From the NCBI GenBank assembly GCA_030045215.1, contig JASIBJ010000724.1, positions 1-11,435 on the forward strand: a stretch of DNA of 11,435 bases. Reading direction: 5' to 3'. The notes beneath the pieces were generated by a model. It did no database searches, was not told where the DNA came from, and was given only the letters and a program-made list of their open reading frames with translations. The position numbers and the translations under genes were made by a program. This document shows positions 6,234 to 11,435 of this stretch, one piece after another (within the stretch, counting starts at the first letter, position 1; every line of letters begins with the position of its first letter). Source of the stretch: Streptosporangiaceae bacterium (GTDB lineage Bacteria; Actinomycetota; Actinomycetes; Streptosporangiales; Streptosporangiaceae).

Positions 6234-7166
6234 GTGCCTGGCCAGGTGCAGGATCTGGCCGCGCGCCGCCTGGCGGCCCGGCAGGCCAGAGACTTTGCCG
6301 CCGCCGACGACCTGCGCAACCAGATCACAGAGCTGGGCTGGCTCGTCACCGACACCGCCGCCGGATACACGCTCGCGCCCGCCTCGGCCGGACCACCGGC
6401 GCACACCCCCGGGTACAAGGTGCTGGCGAACCCGGCCGCAATCCCTCCGGCCGGGCCGGAGCCTTACAGCGGCGGCGCCCGGCTAGCCACGGTCGGCCTG
6501 CTGGTCGAGGGCTGGCCCGACGACCTGCGCGAGTGCGTGACGGCGCTGCTGGAGCACGCGCCCGCCGGGGTGGTGATCAGCGCGCTTGACGTCGGGAACC
6601 AAAACGGAGCCGGGAACGCGCTGGCCGAGTTGGCGATGGCCCATCAGGACCGGATCGAGGCCTGGCACGTGGCCAGCAGCCCCGGCTGGTCGGCCGGCCG
6701 CAACGCGCTGCTGCGCGCCGACCCCGCCCCGGTGCACATCATCATGGAAACATCCACGATCCTGACCGGCGACGCGATCAGCCCGCTGCTGGCGGCGCTG
6801 GCCGCCGACGGAGTGGTCGCGGCCGGCTGGCACGGGGCCGATCCCGACCCCGACCTGCAGAGTTTTCACGAGTCCGGGCCAGGGCGGGTCACGGCCGTGC
6901 TTGCCTACCTGATGGCCGTTCGGGCAGAGGCAGCCGTGGCGGCTGGGGGCCTGCCGGGCAGGGCCCGGTTCTACCGCAACGCTGACCTGGAGTTCTCCCT
7001 GCGGCTCGGCCGGCTTGGGGCCTTGGTGGTGCCGGACGAGCCGCTCCCCGTGCGGCAGGCGCGCCACCGCGGTTACGAGGACAGCGATCCCGCCTACCGC
7101 GAGCGCGAGTCACGACGGAACTACCGGCGGGTGCTCGACCTGCTCCGCTCCCGCGGCAACGGCTGA
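6234..7166 (+). CDS. CysS C-terminal-like helical segment fused to a degenerate family 2 glycosyltransferase-like domain
   Basis: About 310 residues. Residues 8-41 (LAARRLAARQARDFAAADDL, then RNQITELGWLVTDT) resemble the C-terminal helices of cysteinyl-tRNA synthetase, without any synthetase core. From about residue 75 there is a GT-A-like fold: ATVGLLVEGW, a GRNALLRA helix, then HIIMETSTILTGDAI, where active family 2 enzymes carry an Asp-rich D-x-D. Further on come FYRNADLEFSLRLGRLG and HRGYEDSDPAYRERESRRNY. With Glu-Thr-Ser at the metal site, catalysis is doubtful. The frame is open from GTG 6141, but I chose GTG 6234 (GTG 6246 is equally possible). Codons before 6246 have much poorer third-position G/C (about 60% against nearly 90% after), and a strong hairpin lies in that part. 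No start has a clear ribosome binding site. The function is unknown; a sugar- or nucleotide-binding role is inference. Confidence 0.75.
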   Translation: MPGQVQDLAARRLAARQARDFAAADDLRNQITELGWLVTDTAAGYTLAPASAGPPAHTPGYKVLANPAAIPPAGPEPYSGGARLATVGLLVEGWPDDLRECVTALLEHAPAGVVISALDVGNQNGAGNALAELAMAHQDRIEAWHVASSPGWSAGRNALLRADPAPVHIIMETSTILTGDAISPLLAALAADGVVAAGWHGADPDPDLQSFHESGPGRVTAVLAYLMAVRAEAAVAAGGLPGRARFYRNADLEFSLRLGRLGALVVPDEPLPVRQARHRGYEDSDPAYRERESRRNYRRVLDLLRSRGNG

Positions 7167-7174
7167 CCGGCCGA

Positions 7175-10100
7175 CTATGGCGCGGTCCATATGTAGACAC
7201 CGGGCGTGCTCCAGGTCTGCGAGCCGTTGGCCCAGGTGATGGTGACCCGCCCGGCCGCGCCGTTGCCACCTGCCTCAACAACGGAGTAGGCCTGGCCGCC
7301 GCCACCGCCGCCGCCGGGCGCGGCGCCGGCGGAGCCCGGGTAGTTGCCGTCTGTGGTCTGCCCGGCGTTGCCGCCGTTGCCGCCACCGCCACCGCCGGTG
7401 ACCGGCGCCCCGCCGTAGCCACTGGTGTTCCCCGCGGCTCCGGCATTGCCGGCGCTGCCCGTTCCGCCCGATCCGCCGCCACCGCCGCCGCGGTAGATTT
7501 CGGCGGTGCCGCCGATGCCGCCGGCACCCCCGTTGTAGCAGAGCGTGTTCGTGCTGCCGGTGCCGCCGGCGGCAGCGGTGTTGCTGGTCGCCGAGGCGCC
7601 GCCCCCGCCATACGCGGTGACCACCACGGAACCGGCGGTGAACGAGGAGTTGCCGCCTGCCGTCCCTGGGTTTGTCCCGGCCGCCCCGCCGGCGCCGCCG
7701 GCTCCGACGACGACGGTGTAGGTCATACCCGGCGTCACGGCAACGGTCTGGCTCGCGTACTCGCCGCCGCCGCCGCCCACTCCGGCGTCGGCATCGGTCT
7801 CGTTGTTGCCGGCGCCGCCGCCGCCACCGCCCCAGGCCTGGACGGTAAGGGAGCTAACCGGCGCGATGGGGAGCTCCAGCGCGCTGATCTGGGCTGCGGT
7901 GAGGGCACTGGTCCAGGTCTGCACGTCGGCGATGCTGCCGTTGAGGTAGTTACCGGCTGAGCTGTTGTAGCGGGCTCTGCCGATGGTGAACGGCCCGGTG
8001 GCGGACCAGCCAGTGACGGTGGTTGTGGCCGACAGGATGCCGTTGACGTACAAGCTGGCAGTCGTGTTGGCAGCGTTGTAGACGCCGATGAGGTTGGTCC
8101 ACACGCCGGGCTGGGCGGCAGAGCCGAAGGCGTTGTCGAAGGCCGGGCTGGTGGTGTTGGTAGCCGGGAGCTGGAAGGCCCAGCAGCCGCCGCAGCCCGA
8201 GTTGTAGCCCAGGTAAAAGGCGCTGTCGATGGTTCCGTCCTGGCCAAGCACGGTTTCGTTCTGGCCGGGCAGGGTGTCGAGCTTGACCCACGCCGACACC
8301 GTGTAGCTGCTAGTGGTGGTCACGATTTGGCCGCTGGTGGCCAGCGCATCGGTGCCGCTGCCGCCGGGGTTGAGGTTGACGTCGCCGCCGAAGAAGTCGT
8401 CGGTGCCCCAGCTGGTTCCGTCCGCGAACGCGGCACTGTCGGCGCTGCTGGCGCTGATGATGTCGGCGGCAGTAGTCGCCGCCGAGTCGGCGCTGCCGTC
8501 GCTGAGCGGCCACAGGTGGGCGGGGTAGCTGATTGCGGTACTGTTCCCGGCGGTCAGCGCGGTGCCGCTGAGAGTGTAGGAGGTGAGGGTGGACCCGGTC
8601 ATGGTCCACAGCTCGATCTTGCCGGCGCTGTTCACGTCGGCCGAGACCAGGCTGGGCGCGGTGGCCCCCCACGGGGCGCTGATCGTGGTCCAGGTGCTGC
8701 CCGGCATGCCGACCAGGGTGGTGCTGTCATCGCCCTGCTCGCAGCCGGCGGTGTCGGTGGTGTCGCAGTCAGGGTTGACCGACTCATACACCGCGCCGGT
8801 CGCCTTGTCCAGGGCAAACAGCACGACGGTGTCGGGGTCGCCGCCCGGCTGGGCCGTGGCCAGCGCGTAGTTGTTCCAGTCCGCGCTGCCGTCGGGCGCG
8901 GTGGTCGACAGCAGGTCATCCCAGGAATACAGGCCGACGGTCGACGCGGAGTACAGGCCCAGCTCGTACGCGGTGCCGCCGGAGGTGCTGGGTTCGGCCA
9001 GGATGCCGATCAGGTCATTCAGGCCGGTGGCGTTCTCGCTCGCATCCCCGGCGCCGACCAGCACCGACGGAGTGATGTCGTTGTTGTAGGCCGTGTCGAC
9101 CAGGTCCTGGGCGGTGACGTCCCAGACGTTTCCCGACTCCGCGATCAGCGGCGCGGCGGTGCCCGGCCCGCCGATGATCACCCCGTTGCCCGCGTGGGTC
9201 CCGGTCGGGTAGTAGGCCATCACGTCCTCGACACCGTTGCCGGTGAAGTTACCGTGCAGCACCTGCGCGCTAGCCCAGTCGGCCGGTCCGTCGGTGCCGG
9301 GGCTGATGTACGTGCCCAGGCTCCCGATGTCGGTCGCCGCGGCCAGCTGCCCGTTCCCGGTGCCCGCCGACAGCCACAGGCTGGGGTCAGCCCCGGTGCC
9401 CTCGGTCAGCACGCTCGGGTAACTGCCGCCGGTGAAATACCCGTCCGGGTACGCGGAGGGCGGCGTCGTACCGGTCAGCCCCACGCTGGCGGTCGTGCCT
9501 GGGTTGCCGCCGCTGGCCGTCCCGTACACCGTCAGCTGCACCGGGCCGACCTGGGGCATCGTGATGTTACCGGTCCAGTCGCCGCTGGCCGGGCTGCCGT
9601 TGGCGGTGACGGTAACGGGAGTGCCCACGCCGAGCTGGTAGGTGTAGCTGGTCGGGCACGGGCTGGCCGAGCCGCAGCCGGATGGCGGCTTGAACGTAGC
9701 CGAGAACGTCGATCCAAGCGCGACCGTCGAGGGGCTGACAGTCACCCCGGGAGCGGCCGGGCCCTGCGGGTTGTACAGGAAGTAGCAGGTTTCCGACTGC
9801 GGACTGGTCAGCGGCGGGCTGCCCTCGTCCTCCGTCGACGCGTACCAGTCATAGCTGGCGGCCGCCGTGGACCAGCCTTCGGCTGTGGTCAGCGGGATCG
9901 TCGTGCTGACGGTCAGCCCGCCGGCCGCGTTGCCAGAGTCCACGCCGGCCGTGTAGACGGTGTTGCCGGTGCTGGTGTTCTTGACCGTGAACGTCGTGAC
10001 CAGCGCGTCGTCGCCGTCGGCGTTGTCCACGTCGCCCACCGTCGCCGACAGCGTGATGGCATCCGCGCCGATGGCGGCCTCGCTGGCCTGGCTGGTCATG

Positions 10101-11435
10101 CACGCACCGGCGGGGGCGTTCTCCAGCGCGGTCGGCTGGGTGGGCGGGTTGTGGTAGCTGATCGACAGCGTGATGTTGCCTGAGCCGCTCAGGAACTGCT
10201 TCCAGTACAGGTCGCTGCTGTCACTGCCAGCCTGCATCCCGTACGCCTGGGAGGTGGCGTGGCCGGCCTGGTCGCCTTGCGCCGAACTCAGCACGTTCCA
10301 GGTGACGTCGTTGGTGTAGTAGCCGCAGCTGGAGTTATACCCGTAGGCAAATGACTCGGTGTAGTGGCTCGTAAACCAGCTGGGCTGGCTATCGAAAGTG
10401 GTGGACGGGCTGATCGCGCTAGTGGTGTAGAGGTAAACAGATTCGGCGGTGCAGGAGGCAGACCAGACGTCGGTCATGTACAGGTCGGCAGTGTCGATGT
10501 TGGTGGAGCTGGTGATCTCGGACGGGAACGGCAGCGTGAAGAACGAGTAGACATACCCGAGGTAGTTGCAGGAGGGCTCCCAGTCGCACAGGCCAAGCTG
10601 CAGGTCACTGGACTCGTCCCAGTAACTGGTGGTGGGGAACCCGGAGTCGACCTGGGTCCAGTTGGAGGCGTCTTCGCCGACCGGATCGGACTCGAAACTG
10701 GGGTCGATGTAGACCGGGTAAGTGATGCCCCGGCCGGTCAGCGCCGAGGCCGGCGGCGACAAGATGAGCGCGCCGCCGGACAAGCTGAACGGCACCTGGG
10801 CCACCCTGGAGCCCACGCCCGGGGCCGCTGCCGAGGGGTCCGCGGGCAGACCGCTCGGCTGGGCCAGGACGGTGCCGGCCGGGCCGGTGACGGTCTTGGT
10901 CCCTGCTGGGGCCGGGGCCGAGTCCCACATCTCCGGCGGCGCCGCGGTGAACACCGGCTCGGCCGTCGCGCTGGCGGCCACCCGCAGCCCGCCATTCTCG
11001 ACGGTCACCCGCATCCCGGGCGCCGACGCCCGCAGCATCAGCCGGGCCAGCGCCGGGTCAGCCGCCGCCGCGGCACTGGTGACAATCAGGACCTCGGAGA
11101 ACCCGCCCTGCGGCGTGACGGTTACCGCGAGGTTCACTCCGGGCAGCACCCCGTGATAGGTAGCCGTCGCACCCGACAGCGCGGGCCTGGGTAGCGGTGT
11201 CGGCCACCACAGCGACAGCGTCCGACCGTGGTTGTCCAGCACCGCCAGCGGCCCGCGGCCGCCGCCCGACAGCACCAGCCCGTTCGCGGTCACCGCCGGA
11301 GCCACGGTGCCGCCGCTGGCCCGCAGATCCGGGTTCAGCGCATGCCAGGCGCCGCCGCGCCAGGACCGGGTAGGCAGCAACGTCTCGGTGGTCGTGGAGA
11401 TCCCGGCCGGGTTGACGGTCGTCAGCGACGTCGGG
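7175..11435 (-). CDS. Giant modular surface/secreted protein with DNRLRE-like, LamG and glycine-rich domains, 5' partial
   Basis: The minus-strand frame is open through the right edge, giving about 1419 visible residues, and ends with TAG at 7175-7177. The TTG at 11380 is internal, since the sequence upstream (NPAGIST, then TETLLPTRSWR) continues the family's N-terminal region. Modules in protein order are: an N-terminal SGATATYHGVLPGVNL region typical of actinobacterial LamG/RHS exoproteins (11435-10730); a DNRLRE-like domain beginning at VYIDPSFES (10720-10150); Ig/Fn3-like strands (10140-9460); FG-GAP-like propeller segments such as LHGNFTGNGVEDVMAYYP and SADVNSAGKIELW (9460-8530); a LamG jellyroll (HLWPLSDGS to DVQTWTSALTAAQISAL, 8525-7870); and a glycine-rich domain (VQAWGGGGGG to GRVTITW, 7860-7230). 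Paired cysteines suggest export. Its role is probably glycan binding or adhesion; the ligand is unknown. It ends in TWSTPGVYIWTAP, which looks like the start of another module. Confidence 0.85.
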   Translation of the reverse strand, partial: PTSLTTVNPAGISTTTETLLPTRSWRGGAWHALNPDLRASGGTVAPAVTANGLVLSGGGRGPLAVLDNHGRTLSLWWPTPLPRPALSGATATYHGVLPGVNLAVTVTPQGGFSEVLIVTSAAAAADPALARLMLRASAPGMRVTVENGGLRVAASATAEPVFTAAPPEMWDSAPAPAGTKTVTGPAGTVLAQPSGLPADPSAAAPGVGSRVAQVPFSLSGGALILSPPASALTGRGITYPVYIDPSFESDPVGEDASNWTQVDSGFPTTSYWDESSDLQLGLCDWEPSCNYLGYVYSFFTLPFPSEITSSTNIDTADLYMTDVWSASCTAESVYLYTTSAISPSTTFDSQPSWFTSHYTESFAYGYNSSCGYYTNDVTWNVLSSAQGDQAGHATSQAYGMQAGSDSSDLYWKQFLSGSGNITLSISYHNPPTQPTALENAPAGACMTSQASEAAIGADAITLSATVGDVDNADGDDALVTTFTVKNTSTGNTVYTAGVDSGNAAGGLTVSTTIPLTTAEGWSTAAASYDWYASTEDEGSPPLTSPQSETCYFLYNPQGPAAPGVTVSPSTVALGSTFSATFKPPSGCGSASPCPTSYTYQLGVGTPVTVTANGSPASGDWTGNITMPQVGPVQLTVYGTASGGNPGTTASVGLTGTTPPSAYPDGYFTGGSYPSVLTEGTGADPSLWLSAGTGNGQLAAATDIGSLGTYISPGTDGPADWASAQVLHGNFTGNGVEDVMAYYPTGTHAGNGVIIGGPGTAAPLIAESGNVWDVTAQDLVDTAYNNDITPSVLVGAGDASENATGLNDLIGILAEPSTSGGTAYELGLYSASTVGLYSWDDLLSTTAPDGSADWNNYALATAQPGGDPDTVVLFALDKATGAVYESVNPDCDTTDTAGCEQGDDSTTLVGMPGSTWTTISAPWGATAPSLVSADVNSAGKIELWTMTGSTLTSYTLSGTALTAGNSTAISYPAHLWPLSDGSADSAATTAADIISASSADSAAFADGTSWGTDDFFGGDVNLNPGGSGTDALATSGQIVTTTSSYTVSAWVKLDTLPGQNETVLGQDGTIDSAFYLGYNSGCGGCWAFQLPATNTTSPAFDNAFGSAAQPGVWTNLIGVYNAANTTASLYVNGILSATTTVTGWSATGPFTIGRARYNSSAGNYLNGSIADVQTWTSALTAAQISALELPIAPVSSLTVQAWGGGGGGAGNNETDADAGVGGGGGEYASQTVAVTPGMTYTVVVGAGGAGGAAGTNPGTAGGNSSFTAGSVVVTAYGGGGASATSNTAAAGGTGSTNTLCYNGGAGGIGGTAEIYRGGGGGGSGGTGSAGNAGAAGNTSGYGGAPVTGGGGGGNGGNAGQTTDGNYPGSAGAAPGGGGGGGQAYSVVEAGGNGAAGRVTITWANGSQTWSTPGVYIWTAP
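7275..7835 (-). repeat. GGC/GCC-rich low-complexity tract encoding the glycine-rich domain
   Basis: Runs of GCC and CCG triplets on the plus strand encode recurring Gly runs and GGxG units, such as GGGGGGSGGTGSAGNAGAAG and GGGGGGNGGNAG, on the minus strand. The tract is imperfect and irregular rather than a fixed-period tandem repeat. It is a likely place for replication slippage and assembly or sequencing errors. Confidence 0.6.

Noticed and set aside
7275..7835. Repetitive GCC-rich tract considered as CRISPR or tandem repeat array
   Set aside because: Units are irregular, in frame and encode a glycine-rich protein domain; there are no fixed-length repeats with unique spacers.
8327..10183. 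618-codon open frame on the plus strand
   Set aside because: It lies opposite the giant minus-strand gene and is Arg/Gly/Ala-rich without domains. Long antisense frames are expected in high-GC coding DNA.

Overview
The window is high-GC DNA with strong G/C preference at third codon positions, GTG starts beside ATG, AGGAGG-type ribosome binding sites and an actinobacterial gene order (elongator tRNA-Met, rpmG, HadA-like and HadB-like MaoC proteins). It comes from an actinomycete. The LamG/glycine-rich secretome gene suggests a Streptomyces- or Streptosporangiales-like soil lineage, but the exact taxon is inference.

Region 1 (1-3341, + strand) is a tight catabolic operon. The 3' part of a FAD oxidoreductase fused to a GcvT folate domain (dimethylglycine/sarcosine dehydrogenase type) is followed after 12 nt by a one-chain iron-sulfur L-serine ammonia-lyase (sdaA). 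After 9 nt comes a hemerythrin HHE-domain protein. N-methyl groups stripped from glycine derivatives go to tetrahydrofolate, glycine can become serine through a glyA product not seen here, and SdaA turns serine into pyruvate. The hemerythrin protein may relate to oxygen or iron handling for the oxygen-sensitive SdaA.

Region 2 (3342-4843) holds a convergent family 2 glycosyltransferase of the polyprenol-phosphate mannosyl/glucosyltransferase type on the minus strand. Behind its 5' end lies a gene-free stretch of about 560 bases with several palindromes.

Region 3 (4844-6128, + strand) is the conserved core-genome block: tRNA-Met(CAT), rpmG (zinc-type L33), and two hotdog-fold MaoC proteins resembling mycobacterial HadA and HadB, which form a (3R)-hydroxyacyl-ACP dehydratase. 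Short GC-rich hairpins without T-tracts flank rpmG. A perfect 9-bp hairpin follows hadB.

Region 4 (about 6234-11435) contains a gene joining a helical segment like the C-terminal end of cysteinyl-tRNA synthetase to a degenerate glycosyltransferase-like domain. It converges, with only 8 nt between, on a very large minus-strand gene for a modular, probably secreted protein with DNRLRE-like, Ig/Fn3-like, FG-GAP-like, LamG and glycine-rich modules. That gene lacks its 5' end in the window, and its C-terminus stops at what looks like the first strand of another glycine-rich module. No CRISPR array, insertion sequence or integrase was seen.
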